Positions 1-10,105 of a stretch of DNA of 64,000 nt are shown here, piece after piece. Every line of letters starts with the position of its first letter. Position 1 is the stretch's first letter. The notes below the pieces were generated by a model, which saw nothing but the letters and a program-made list of their open reading frames with translations, did no database searches and was not told the origin of the DNA. The DNA comes from Prostheceraeus crozeri (taxonomy: Eukaryota > Platyhelminthes > Polycladida > Euryleptidae): the NCBI GenBank assembly GCA_907163375.1, contig CAJQUW010003148.1, positions 558,001-622,000 on the forward strand. The letters are read 5' to 3'. The position numbers were made by a program, and so were the translations under genes.

Positions 1-1416
1 CGCTTGAACTCTTCCTTTAGTGATATCGGTATCCGACGCGGAGGATGAATCACAGGAGGAATTGAGGGGTCCACCACAATTCTTACTGTCTCTTTGAAGC
101 ACCCTATTCCTTTGAAGACATCGTTGTACTCGGCAAGAATCTGGCGGCGAGCTTCTGCATCTCCAGGGCCTGGAGAATCGTCCAATGCGATGCGCGAAAT
201 CTGTGACGGCCTCAGTTCGACATCGAGGTGGAAAGAGATAAGTCCAAGTTTGCGACAGGTGGGTAAACCAAGTAGTATCTCACCAGCTGTGTCAGCCACG
301 AAGAAAGATGCAATGGAATGCTTGTCGGCGTGACGGAGGTTGAATGAACATACCCCAAGATGGCGGACAGGCGTACCTCCGTATGCGACGATGCGAGTCT
401 GAGAAGGCATTAACTCAGCAGATGAGTTGAATGGTTCAAAGAATCGCTTCGGAATGACATTGCCTTCTGCTCCAGTGTCGAGCTTGCAAGCTAGAGTCAT
501 TGTCACATTTCCAGACTGAAATTCGAGGTCGACAAACGCTTGCCGTACGTCATTTAATGAGGTGCTGTGTATATGAAGCGTGTCAAAGTAGATTTCACTG
601 CTATTCTCCTGAACTTCGCTTATTGTAGACGTAGTCGGAGTCTTCTGACGTCGCGATAAGCGGCAGCATCGTTGCCAATGTCCCAGCCTACCACAGCCAG
701 TACAGGTTTGGCCGAAGGCAGGACAATTTCCACGCTCATGTTGTCGACCACAGTTGCCACATTTCTGAGCTGTATTGGTAACTGTAGGTTTCACAAAGTT
801 GTTTTGGAGGCTTACTAACAGTCTTGACGCGATCGACGCGCTCTTCATACTGATCTCGAGGATCGGCACCACGAATAATCTCTACCTGCTGTCGCGTAGC
901 TTCTTCTGTTCGCGCGACATGTAGAGCATCTTCGATGGTGAGCTTTCTCCCTTCCTTGAGAAGTGTGGACTGCACGGATTTAAGGTGTAGGCCGAAAATA
1001 AAAATGTCGACCAGTATGGTTGCTCGCTCATCAGCGTCGTAATCACATTGAGCGATAAGTTCGCGTAGTCGTTTGACGTAGGAGTCAACAGATTCGCCAG
1101 ACTGCTGTCGAGACCCGAGTAGTCGAAATCTTGACACACGGAAGTTGCTTCGTGGCTTGGCATAGGATGAGAAGCGAGTTATGTAAGGTTCGAGTTTGAC
1201 CTTATCGCATGCAGGAATATCGAAAGTATCGGCGATGTCTTGTCCTGTCGATCCAGACCAGAGGAGGAGGTAATTGACTTTGACGGCTTCTGGCACTTTA
1301 AGCAGAGGACCATAGAAGTGCAGATTACAGGCGCGGAGGAACTTTCGCATAGCAGTGTCAAGGTCGGATGATGACCAGTCAATGCTCGGCGGAGGGAGCG
1401 ACGACGATGAGGCCAT
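1..1416 (-). pseudogene. Ty3/gypsy gag-pol coding region (Gag, zinc knuckle, protease)
   Basis: The Gag part (736-1416) reads as a 226-residue helical capsid-type protein with the Metaviridae features of a Trp-rich N-terminus and a C-terminal ALHVARTEEATRQQ helix. Downstream on the same strand lie two CCHC knuckles (one reads CTGCGRLGHWQRC) and a retropepsin-like active site LDTGAEGN, followed by a conserved stretch ending PPRRIPISLKEEF that normally leads into reverse transcriptase. The Gag would assemble the particle and the knuckles bind RNA. Broken fossil; the rest lies outside the window. Confidence 0.8.
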
Positions 1417-1455
1417 GACGAACGTGGAGAGAATGAGGCGGTGAGGTTACGAAAA

Positions 1456-1466
1456 CTCTGACACCA
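1456..1466 (-). promoter_or_regulatory. primer-binding-like site
   Basis: Minus strand TGGTGTCAGAG directly follows the LTR, as a tRNA primer-binding site does in Ty3/gypsy elements. It begins with TGG, complementary to the tRNA CCA end. The exact tRNA is not assigned. Confidence 0.5.
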
Positions 1467-1662
1467 TGTTATGTTTTACATCAAGAACAAAACGTGCGTG
1501 CTGCTCGTAGTGTAGCAAAATGTATTCTGCCAGTCTGTCTCAGGAGAGACTCCTAGGATCCTGGGAAGTTGGCGTGCGCGCCAACTCACGGACCAATACG
1601 GTTACAGTGAGGCTGTACGCTGCACTCACTGGCCATAAGTGCAGTAGCTACATGTCATGACA
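1467..1662 (-). repeat. 5' LTR of the Ty3/gypsy copy
   Basis: On the minus strand the segment starts TGTCATGACA and ends AACATAACA, the usual TG...CA form, and is 196 bp long, short for this family but not unusual. It lies directly upstream of the primer-binding-like site and gag. The partner LTR is outside the window, so the ends are inferred from the TG...CA rule and the PBS position only. Confidence 0.6.
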
Positions 1663-2842
1663 ATATGCTTGGGCCAGTTAGAAAGCTATGAAACAAGCGG
1701 AATCAAAAGATACACCCGGTATCTAATATAAGAAAAATTCTGTTCCAATTTCGATGTAACTAACTGCTGCATCATTTAAGTGATTACAGCTTATCTTCAA
1801 AACTTATAGCATAAATTTATGCGTAGGTCTTCGCTGAGAAAGGTTTACGATTTTCAAATTAATATCCTGAATAATTTAATCTAGTTAAAATATTCAAATT
1901 TACAATAATTTTTGTGCTATGATAACGCACATCGCATAGCACTTGAACGTATTGTTGAACTGGCTACTTTACACATGCGACAATTGAACGAGGAATAGAT
2001 AACACTGTCTACATAAATCTTATATTACAGTAGTTCTAGTTCCTACCTCCAAAAATCAAAATAATTGCATAATTCAATAAAACAGTGCGTGAATGAATTG
2101 CTGGAACAATGAGGACTTGATGATTTGACTGATGGACTATACAAATGATACTGAACAACTGAAGTTTCATTTGAACTTACTCCATTGGTGTGATGATTGA
2201 GACAAACCGGATAAGATGATTGATTCAGCAAACGACGGATTTTCATAAAAATGCGAGACACTGAGACACGACCAAAGGATGTGATTAACAATGACTGTTG
2301 GACATGCCAAAGGCATCTGAAATTATACTGAACATGCAAATGTTGCAATATCATTGGACAAAGTCAGATTACGGAGTCAAAACTGTCGCTGCGCGTTTGC
2401 TTCTTTTGGATAGCTTCTATGGCACTCACATTTTCCCACTTCCAGTGCAATTGGATCCAATTGACTTCGATTGAATGGTGAGGTGTGCTATGGCACTCCC
2501 ATTGCGTGTCAAGAATGCCATAGACTGCCATTGAATTTGGTTAATCGGGAATCTTTACTATTGCTGCACTACAAGCACAATATGCTCAGTAAAAGATAGA
2601 GACCATAGACATCGAACACTAAGCATTAAGGACCTAGATGTTGATGTTCGATGTCTATGATAGAGACCGAGAGAGAATTGCATATTTGCAATTTGCAATA
2701 ATGTAAATCAAAAACATGTAGGCCTACATGTGCACACAATAGCCTAAGTAGCATATTATGTGAACACCGCAGGTGAACACGACACAGACAAAATTACAGG
2801 GAAACACAAATGTTGAAAGAATATAATTATGCAAAGGCATTT
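1663..2842. other. no gene seen
   Basis: AT-rich sequence without a credible coding region. It holds a short perfect hairpin at 2604-2659 (listed separately) and a run near 2430-2540 with repeated TATGGCACTC-like words. Nothing else is recognised. Confidence 0.5.
2604..2659. repeat. perfect 15-bp stem hairpin
   Basis: CATAGACATCGAACA at 2604-2618 is matched exactly by its reverse complement at 2645-2659, with a 26-nt loop. Flanks share GAGACC (2600 and 2665). This could be a small palindromic insertion or an RNA hairpin; nothing decides. Confidence 0.55.
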
Positions 2843-3584
2843 CTAATATTGATTTAGGTAAATCGCCGTGAAGATATGAAGTTGTCCGTTTCTACGATTG
2901 GTTCTTGTACACTCAATAGATAACTCATTGCATCTTTGCATTCTGGTTGGAATGAGTTCATGGATAGGATGAGAATTATTAAATTCAGTGGACACAAAAA
3001 ATTTACAGACAGTCCTGATACGCCTGTCACTGATATTTTCAAAATGCATACATCTACTATCACATTCTACTACGTGCAATACGGTGACATCTTTTCGTAA
3101 GTCGGTTAAGCTTCAGTTTTAAATGTATGGAACAAAGTGTTGGTATGGAAAGCAAGACAAACGATGGGGATGCATAGTCAAACAAGAACATGATCAGTGC
3201 GTTGTATGTCTGCATAATGAGATCATTGTGCACAACCTTACGAAGAAAACGCAAGGCATATAGCCTGCTGCTGCATTTCCTAGCCATTTCGGCAACATGA
3301 CAATCCAATTTCAAGCTGGACGTAAATGTCGCACCAGTGTCGCACCAAGAATCTTAATCGAATGCACTTTCACGATGTTAGGCAGTGCATTGAGATCAAT
3401 GGGGTATTCTTGTTGTTTGAATTTTGGGACCACGAAGAGCTTTGATTTGCTGCAGTTGAGTTTGAGATTGAGGGAATTACTGCTTTCCAGCACAGAATCG
3501 AGAAGCACAGAAGTATTTTGCATACTGACCACCATTAGTAATGCAAATGGAAAATTTTCCAATTTTTTCAAAATTTTCTTTTGA
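2843..3584 (-). mobile_element. LINE (CR1/L2-like) 3' fragment
   Basis: Minus-strand translation gives the end of a non-LTR reverse transcriptase in three successive frames: a part with LNCSKSKLFVVPKF and IKILGATL (3311-3571), the thumb-like part SSRLYALRFLRKVVHNDLI and NALIMFLFDYASPSF (3060-3314), and a C-terminal tail with HPIHELIPTRMQRC and RTNRR (2843-3079). These are typical of the sequence after the YxDD motif in CR1/L2-type LINEs. At least two frameshifts separate the parts, so it is an old dead copy. No poly-A or microsatellite tail was identified. Confidence 0.75.
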
Positions 3585-3732
3585 AATTTATTTTTCGGTG
3601 ATTGACGTGTTTCCTTTGTTTTGGAGACTTATTATAGTCGTCTGAAAAGACTATGTAATATTCAAAGTCCGAAAGCTTCTCTACCATCCCTGTATGTTAA
3701 CTTATGGTACCAACTGTACCTCTTCCATGACT

Positions 3733-3899
3733 ATTTCAGATTTTTCCAAATGAATTTCAGACATAAGATGGATTTCAGATTTCTCTAGCTGAATTTCAGA
3801 TATCTGTCACAAGCTCAACTTTGAAAAGATCCTTGATTCAACTGGAGATCTCAAATTCATCTGGATCATATCTGAAATTCATTTGGGCAAATCTGAAAT
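3733..3899. repeat. foldback repeat with 29-bp arms
   Basis: The segment 3733-3761 (contains CCAAATGAATTTCAGA) is the reverse complement of 3871-3899 with two mismatches. The interior repeats words such as ATTTCAGAT and GAATTTCAGA, so weaker pairing extends inward. Probably a small palindromic repeat; no gene. Confidence 0.5.
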
Positions 3900-4611
3900 C
3901 GATTTGGAACTATCTGAACCATCTGAACCAGATATGGAGGATGTGCATCCTCAACGAAGATGTCGGACTGCGCCAGAAGTTTGAAGCTATCATAGATATT
4001 CTTTTACTAATCACACATATCTTTAGTTTCCGAAAATCTCACGAGTTTACAGTCTTTATATCTTCTAGATCACTCATGAATGCTGCGTGGACTGTGTATG
4101 CTTACACTTCATCACATGTTCATCAACACATGGAGAATTTGCATCACTACCCTGTGGGAACGAATCTTGCGAAAAAATGGCGGATGTCAGCTGCAGAATA
4201 TCATGCTACAGTTCAGTCATATGTGCGGGATATTCGCTGGCAAAGTTCGCCGGCGACAATTCGAGCTCGATATGTCACCTTTTACTTCTGACTTTCTCTC
4301 TTATTTTCTTTAGTAATCCGCCTCTACAGCAGAGGCTCTATTTTCTCCCTCACCTCCTCACTATCCCCCAAATATGGCTAATCTATCCAAGAAATAAGTG
4401 CAGACTATCATTCTTTGACAATGATAAGAATATAGAGAGTCCGCATATATCAATTTTCATAACATCTCTTGACATTCAGTAATTTACAACAATGACAAAT
4501 ATTTGAATAATATGATAGTATTTAGTGCGACATTTAATGAAGATAAATACTTTTTTTTGTTTAAGCCTTCGTGAATTAAAAGAAGATCCCTTTTTATCAG
4601 ATCAGACTAAG
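3900..4611. other. no gene seen
   Basis: AT-rich spacer up to the Polinton target site. Several frames are open for about 100 codons here, but none shows a recognisable domain, and they overlap each other in three frames, which suggests chance openness. Confidence 0.4.
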
Positions 4612-4617
4612 TATGCA
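4612..4617. repeat. left target site duplication of the Polinton
   Basis: TATGCA lies immediately outside the left inverted-repeat terminus (AGTAGTAA). The right flank has TATACA, a 5/6 match. Polintons are known to make 6-bp target duplications and to begin with AG. Confidence 0.75.
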
Positions 4618-6544
4618 AGTAGTAAGCCCGTGGCAGGCGCAAGTCCAAAATGTGAAATGCTGACTCATCCCCCCTCTGGAAGGAAGGTGAGGGAGAGCGC
4701 CAAGGATGTGCTGGGAGGAATGGGTCCGAGAGGAGGAAACGGGTCCCTACCCCCCTCCCTCTGGAAGGAAGGAAGGAGTTTTCCGGTAAGGGATGGGAAG
4801 GAAGGTGATAGGAATGTGGGCAGGATAGAGTTGGAAAAGGGTGGGTGTTGATGGTTTTGGGATGAGAAAAGTTGGAAATCGTCAAGAAGGAGGGTTTGGA
4901 TGTGAAAGTGGAGTTTAGATTTGGAATCTGCGTGAAATTTTGGGAAACTTCTTCCCAACTCAATCGGAGAGAAAAAATTTCGAGGACGTTCCCCCTCCTG
5001 TCAAACTTCCAACTTTGGTGTTAGAGATCGTAGAAAGTCGTGCAATAGCTCATTTGAAAGCTGAGAATGAGAAAAATGCAGTGGAAAGCTCAGTTTGGTC
5101 TAATTTTCTTGGGTTGAGGGAGGAAAATGGCAGGAAAACGTCAGAGTTGGAAAAGTCCGGTGTTGGATGTTTTGGGATGAGAAAAGTCGTTTTTCGACAT
5201 GAAGGAGACCTCGGATGGGAAAATGGAGGCCAGATTCGGAATCTACGTGAAATTTTGGGTCTAGAAACTTCTTCCCAACTCAATCGGAGAAAAAAAATTT
5301 CGAGGACGTCCCCCCTCTGGAAGGAAGGTGAGGGAGTAGGCCAAGGATGTGCTGGGAGGAATGAGTCCGAGAGGAGGAAACGGGTCCCTACCCCTCCCTG
5401 GAAGGAAGGAGGAACTGTGAGGCAAAGGTTAGGAAGGAAGGTGATAGGAATGTGTGAGGGATAGAGTGAGGAAAGGGTGGGTGTTGGTGCTGTTTCGGAT
5501 GAGAAAAGTTGGAAATCGTCATGAAGGAGGTTTCGGATGGGAAAACGGAGTTTAGATTTGGAATCTGTGTGAAATTTTGGGTGGGGAAGGAAGGCGGGAG
5601 GAGTTTTCCTGAGAGGCAAGGGATGGAGCGTCAGAGTTGGAAAAGGGCGGGTGTTGATGGTTTTGGGATGGGCAAAGTCGTTTTTCGTCATGAAGGAGGG
5701 TTTGGATGGGAAAACTGAAGCCAGATTCGGAATCTACTTGAAATTTTGGGTTAGGAAGGATGTTTCCAGCAATTTGGAGAGAAAAAATTTCGAGGACGTC
5801 CCCCCTCCCTCCTGTCAAACTTCCAACTTCAGACTTGGTGGTAGAGATCGTAGAAAGTCGTGCAATAGCTCATTTGAAAGCTAAGAGTGAGAAAAATGCA
5901 GTGGAAAGCTCGGTTTGGTCTAATTTTCTTGGGTTGAGCGAGGAAAATGGCAGGAAAACGTCAGAGTTGGAAAAGTCGGGTGTTGGATGTTTTGGGATGA
6001 GAAAAGTCGTTTTTCGGCATGAAGGAGGTCTCGGATGGGAAAATGGAGTGCCAATTCGGACGTTCTGGCCAAAGTTGGGTCTAGAAACTTCCTTCCAGCT
6101 CAGTAATGGGCAAAAGACCGTTCCAGGACACCATAAAATTCAAAAAAATAGTATCTTTAAAAACGACATAAATTCATGAATTTGAACCCGTTTTCAGGTT
6201 ATTAAGACTTAAATACATGAATTTAGTCCATTCAAAAAGTACCATTTTTTCAAAAAATTGCATTTTTAAAAACGACTAAATTCATGAATTTTGGTCAATT
6301 TCTCAGGTTATGAAGACCTAAATTCATGAATTTATGACGTTTTTAAAAATACCCAATTTTCAAATTTTTCAAAATCTCAAATTTGTGATTATGACATTTT
6401 GCTCCCAAAATCATGACCGTTCCAGGACACCGAAAAAATCATAAAAGTTAAGAATCTCAAATTTGTGATTATGACATTTTTCATTGCTTAAATCATGACC
6501 GTTCCAGGACACCGAAAATCATAAAAGTTGAGAATTTCAAATTC
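4618..6544 (+). repeat. Polinton left terminal inverted repeat
   Basis: Outer part (4618-6107) is inverted at 31512-32345; inner part (6108-6544) is inverted at 22837-23357. The outer part is an array of diverged units of roughly 320 bp sharing GGAGAGAAAAA, ATCGTAGAAAGTCGT, AGCTCATTTGAAAGCT and TCGGATGGGAAAA. A G-rich segment (CTCTGGAAGGAAGG, GGAAACGGGTCCC) occurs twice, about 640 bp apart (4670 and 5310), so the left TIR seems to hold a duplication of about 0.8 kb absent on the right. Long open frames across it come from the repeat structure and are not genes. Confidence 0.9.
6108..6544 (+). repeat. inner TIR segment with GTTCCAGGACACC subrepeats
   Basis: ACCGTTCCAGGACACC followed by an A-rich stretch occurs at about 6117, 6416 and 6497. 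Each is followed by ATAAAA or ATAAAATTC and, in two cases, by AATCTCAAATTTGTG or a close variant. Short ATTCATGAATTT palindromic words are also repeated. The same array, inverted and almost unchanged, lies at 22837-23357 next to the other end of the coding core. Confidence 0.75.
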
Positions 6545-6608
6545 ATGAATTTTATCCATCTTTCAGGTTTTTAAAATATATCATGTGACTAAAAATATTT
6601 CTTTAAAA

Positions 6609-7307
6609 ATGGAAGAAACAAAAGTGGAAGAAACCGCAAGAATATATCCTTCGTTATCATATGAACGTAGTTCTACTTTAATGGACATTGAAAAAATGAA
6701 TAAAGAAAAACACAAAGATAGAGTACGTTATATGAAAGATAAGGAATCTCAATTATTATTAAGATTAGAGCATTATAAAAAAATAAGAAAGAGATGGACT
6801 AAAGTTAAGAATGTAACACAAGGAATTGGCATATTCTTAACAATAAGTTTAGGCGCTCTCACTATTGTTATATCTTCTGGTGTTTTAGTAATTCCATCAG
6901 TTCCTACAGCTTTAACAGGTACGGGTGTTTTTGCAACTTCACTTGTTACAATGTTAGATAAATCTTTAATAACTAAGAAACGAAAATCATTAAAAACTAA
7001 GCATTTACATATTAAAGAAGTCTATGACAAATTGCATTACTACTTTCAAAGAGTATGTGATGATAATGTTATTACGTTAGATGAGATTGAAAAATTTGAT
7101 CAAATAGCTAATGAAGTAAATCAAATATCATTTCAATTACAGTCAGACAAAGTTGATGATAAGAATAAACAGGATGGCAAAATTTCGAGTGATGGTAAAA
7201 CTTTTAGTGATGGTAAAATTTCTAATGAAGAAAATGATAAATTTTTTTTAGAAGAGCTAAAAACTTTAAGCGAAAATTTAAGCAAAACTTTATTAAACAA
7301 AACTTAA
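6609..7307 (+). CDS. Polinton protein with membrane hairpin, function unknown
   Basis: A 232-residue protein from the ATG at 6609, chosen over an earlier ATG because it has the TTTAAAAATG context shared by most genes of this element. Residues about 65-120 form two hydrophobic segments (IGIFLTISLGALTIVIS and a Val/Pro/Ala-rich second one), flanked by charged, Lys/Glu-rich helices that may form a coiled coil. Near the C-terminus there is a short repeat of the form DGKxxS/F (three copies). It is the first gene inside the left TIR and reads toward the capsid genes. No known family recognised; a virion membrane-interacting or entry role is only a guess. Confidence 0.6.
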   Translation: MEETKVEETARIYPSLSYERSSTLMDIEKMNKEKHKDRVRYMKDKESQLLLRLEHYKKIRKRWTKVKNVTQGIGIFLTISLGALTIVISSGVLVIPSVPTALTGTGVFATSLVTMLDKSLITKKRKSLKTKHLHIKEVYDKLHYYFQRVCDDNVITLDEIEKFDQIANEVNQISFQLQSDKVDDKNKQDGKISSDGKTFSDGKISNEENDKFFLEELKTLSENLSKTLLNKT

Positions 7308-7428
7308 AACGAGAAACCTTTAAACGAAAAGATGTCAGACAACAAAGCAATAAAAAAATAATTTGTTCAGTAAAATGTTTTTGTTGTATTCCAATGTTAC
7401 CACAAAATTCAAATATTATATTTTAAAA

Positions 7429-8253
7429 ATGGATAAAATTAGAGCTGATAATCAAAAAAGAATTAAACAATTAGAAGAGTTAATGAAACAAAGAAATATT
7501 ATGAAAGAAAATCATCTTCAACATAGAATGATAAAAGCTGGTATTCAATCTGATATGTTTGAAAAAATGCAGCAAACCGAGCAAGTAAAAACTGATTTCG
7601 AGAAAACTATGAAACCATTTAAAACTCTTGAAAAAGAACTTACAAATAATGATAAACAAATTGATATAACAGATCCAGAGCACAAAACTATATTAGATGA
7701 CTATGGATTACTAGAATCAAACATTAATAAGAAATTACCAAAATCTATGCAATTTGAACATTCTATCTCATTTATAGATGGAAAAACAATACCTAGATTT
7801 TATCTCGGACAAAAAGAAATATTTCCACAACCTTTTCGAGGTTTAATTTTTTCACCAGATAAATCTCCTTTTAATTTAGATAGAAATTTTGTTGATCTTT
7901 TAAGAGGAGCAGATTTAAATAATTATGCTGTAGAAGATCTCATAAAATATAAAGCTATGTTAGATAGAGTTGGTGCAGTAAAATCTCTTAGACGTTATAA
8001 ACAATTAGAAAATTTATTATCATCGGGAGTTAAAGTAGGAAAAGGTTTATCTGAAAAACAGAAAACAGAAAAAACTGTATTCTTACCAGATGATCCACAA
8101 GAATTACTAAATAGATTAAATATTTTAATATCGGCAATAAAAGAAGGACATAATTCTAGTTTCAATGAAATTCATGCTATATTGAAAAGACTGTTAGAAA
8201 AGAAGATTCTAAATGAAGAGGATTATAAAAGTATAACGAACCGAATGTTCTAG
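7429..8253 (+). CDS. conserved Polinton coiled-coil protein
   Basis: A 274-residue protein from the ATG at 7429 (context TTTTAAAAATGG). The N-terminal third (to about residue 75) is strongly charged and predicted coiled coil. The middle contains PRFYLGQKEIF and SPFNLDRNFVDLLRGA. The C-terminus has LPDDPQELLNRLNILISA followed by NEIHAILKRLLEKKILNEEDY, a module I have seen in other invertebrate Polinton proteins next to capsid genes. The last codons are supplied by a double-hairpin module (8237-8264). The gene lies between the membrane-hairpin protein and the penton gene, which suggests a virion role; function unknown. Confidence 0.65.
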   Translation: MDKIRADNQKRIKQLEELMKQRNIMKENHLQHRMIKAGIQSDMFEKMQQTEQVKTDFEKTMKPFKTLEKELTNNDKQIDITDPEHKTILDDYGLLESNINKKLPKSMQFEHSISFIDGKTIPRFYLGQKEIFPQPFRGLIFSPDKSPFNLDRNFVDLLRGADLNNYAVEDLIKYKAMLDRVGAVKSLRRYKQLENLLSSGVKVGKGLSEKQKTEKTVFLPDDPQELLNRLNILISAIKEGHNSSFNEIHAILKRLLEKKILNEEDYKSITNRMF

Positions 8254-8264
8254 GGCTTCGCCCG
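8237..8264 (+). repeat. double-hairpin module, copy 1
   Basis: A 28-bp GC-rich module made of GAACC-GAA-TGTTC and GGGC-TTC-GCCC. It overlaps the 3' end of the preceding gene. Same family as 12667-12694, 14219-14246 and 15396-15423. Confidence 0.85.
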
Positions 8265-8287
8265 TAGCTGAAATATGTTGTTTCTAA

Positions 8288-8365
8288 TTTTTATCTATGA
8301 TTTTTATTCATGATTTTTATCTATGATTTTTATCTACGATTTTTATCTATAATATTTATTCAAAA
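8288..8365 (+). repeat. 13-bp tandem repeat
   Basis: About six copies of TTTTTATCTATGA with small changes fill the spacer between the coiled-coil gene and the penton gene. AT-rich; may be a promoter-region repeat, but there is no direct evidence. Confidence 0.7.
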
Positions 8366-8378
8366 TTTTAACTAAAAA

Positions 8379-9167
8379 GTGTGTTCAGCAGATTTAGACA
8401 AAATTAATAATTATTTAGAAAATCTAACAGAGATTTTGGGTTCATCAAAATTTAGTACGACGTTAAAAATTATAACAACTACTTCATCACACACTTGTAA
8501 TTTAGAACCCATTCTACATTTGGAACAAAATAAAAATTATCAAATTGCATTGACTAGTTTCTCTACATTTAACACTATTCAAAACGTTATCAAAGATGTG
8601 AATGATCAATTTAGATATTCTACTGATAAAGGCAAAACATGGAAAATACAAACTTTTCTTCCTGGTTCTTACGAAGTTGAATCAATATCAAATGAAATTA
8701 AGAGACATTTAGGTATACCATTTAAAGATAAGAAACAATTACATTTTGCAGTTGAACCGGCAGTCAATAAATTTTCTCTTACTTTAGACGAAAATCATCA
8801 AGTTGATTTTAATCATGATAGATCATTGTCAAAGCTATTAGGATTTAATAAACAAACCTATAGTCAAGGTTATCATTTAGGTGAGAAGATTCCAAAAATA
8901 ACTGAAATAAATTCAATTGTTGTACATTGTGACATTATTGAAGGAGGATATATAAATGGTAAATTGTCAAATTTAATATTCAGTTTTCCAGCTTTTACTG
9001 TACCCATTGGTTATAGATTAAATGTAATTCCACAAACATTAACATATTTCCCTATTACAAGAAAAACTATTAACAACATTAACATGAGAATCACTGATGA
9101 GAAAGGACAAGAAATAAATTTTGGAGGTGAAGAGATTATGATAGATCTTTTGGTTCGGGAGGTATAA
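8379..9167 (+). CDS. Polinton minor capsid (penton) protein, single jelly-roll
   Basis: About 262 residues, the usual length. The family signature is clear in the C-terminal half: LSKLLGFNKQTYSQG, then IVVHCDIIEGGYINGK, a Pro/Gly segment (VPIGYRLNVIP), YFPITRKTINNINMRI and the closing TDEKGQEINFGGEEIMI. Known: this is the single jelly-roll penton protein of Polintons and adintoviruses that sits at the capsid vertices. It lies between the coiled-coil gene and the ATPase, both on the same strand. The exact start codon is uncertain; I give the start of the open frame. Confidence 0.85.
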   Translation: MCSADLDKINNYLENLTEILGSSKFSTTLKIITTTSSHTCNLEPILHLEQNKNYQIALTSFSTFNTIQNVIKDVNDQFRYSTDKGKTWKIQTFLPGSYEVESISNEIKRHLGIPFKDKKQLHFAVEPAVNKFSLTLDENHQVDFNHDRSLSKLLGFNKQTYSQGYHLGEKIPKITEINSIVVHCDIIEGGYINGKLSNLIFSFPAFTVPIGYRLNVIPQTLTYFPITRKTINNINMRITDEKGQEINFGGEEIMIDLLVREV

Positions 9168-9250
9168 ACTCCCACGCGAAGCTAGAGAAGTTTAATTAAC
9201 TTCTTCTTCTTTAAAAATAAAAATAAAATAATAAATTTTTTTATTAAAAA

Positions 9251-9988
9251 ATGAGTGAACTACCCCCATTAAATAAAAAGAAACTTAAATTTAATCATCA
9301 TCCAAATTTATCTAATAAAGTTTTGTCAGTTATTTGCGGAAGATCAGGTTGTGGAAAAACATATCTATTATTTAAAATTTTAACGACTCCAAATTTTTTG
9401 GATTATAACAATCTTATAATTTATACAACAACAGCAGAACAACCCGTCTATCAATTTTTAAAATATGGATTTGAAAATAATCTTAAAAAAACAGCAATTG
9501 TTTCATTATTCAAAGAATATGAAAAATCTGAAGATGAAGAAGAAATAAGTTCGTGGTGTGAAGAAGCAGCAAAAAATAATCAGTTAGTTGAATCTAATAA
9601 AAATTAGCATATAAAGATACAATTAATCGATGATAGTGGTAATATGCAAGATCCTAGTAAACTAGATAAAACAATGAAACATTATGTAATTTTTGATGAT
9701 TGTGTTAATGACAGAAATCAGTCAGTTCAGAGAAATTATTTCACAAGAGGTAGACATAATAACTGTAGTGTATTTTATTTAACACAAAGTATGTATTCAT
9801 TAGACGGAAGTGTTATTAGAAAGAATGCAAATATATTTATACTATTTGAAATAAATGCAAGAAACTTAAGTGATTTGTTAAGAGATCTATGTGTAAGAAA
9901 TAAAGATGAATTTAAACCATCGTGTAACAATGCTTGGTCAAAAGATTATGGCTTCATTACAATTAATATTGATAAAAAAAATTCATGA
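9251..9988 (+). pseudogene. ATP: Polinton packaging ATPase (FtsK/HerA type), broken
   Basis: Walker A motif GRSGCGKT lies near residue 30, after the usual short N-terminus. Further on come a Walker B-like HYVIFDDCVND and the following conserved segment YFTRGRHNNCSVFYLTQSMY typical of A32-like virus packaging ATPases. The family pumps DNA into the preformed capsid. The start at 9251 has the shared TTAAAAAATG context. The gene seems to have about one break, so this copy is probably inactive. It ends convergent with the polymerase gene. Confidence 0.9.
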
Positions 9989-10105
9989 TAGAGTTATAGA
10001 ACATTTGTTTACCGAGTGATAAAAAATATACAAATATTGTGTTATAATATTTTTTATTTTTATTTTATGTATATATCAAATTTGACTATCTTAGAAATTA
10101 GAAAA
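9989..10105. terminator. convergent spacer between ATPase and polymerase genes
   Basis: About 117 bp of almost pure AT with ATTTTTTATTTTTATTTT between two genes that end facing each other. AATAAA-like words are present on the minus strand side (AATAAAAA), so shared transcription ends here are plausible. Confidence 0.35.

Larger units (their letters stand above)
1..1662 (-). mobile_element. Ty3/gypsy LTR retrotransposon, 5' part, cut by window edge
   Basis: Seen: reading the minus strand from 1662 there is an LTR (TGT...ACA ends), a primer-binding-like site directly after it, a Gag reading frame, a double CCHC zinc knuckle (about 640-770), an aspartic protease with LDTGAEGN (about 480-510), and the start of the linker toward reverse transcriptase near base 1. 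Known: this order (LTR, PBS, gag, protease, RT) is that of Metaviridae. The element continues off the left edge, so the RT, RNase H, integrase and 3' LTR are not in the window. It is a fossil copy and appears to carry a break or two in its coding part. It flanks the Polinton region but has no evident relation to it. Confidence 0.85.

Noticed and set aside
4525-6179. Several overlapping open frames of 70-210 codons on both strands in the left TIR
   Set aside because: They follow the repeat units, recur in mirror image in the right TIR, and are open in two strands at once because the units lack stop-rich words. No domain.
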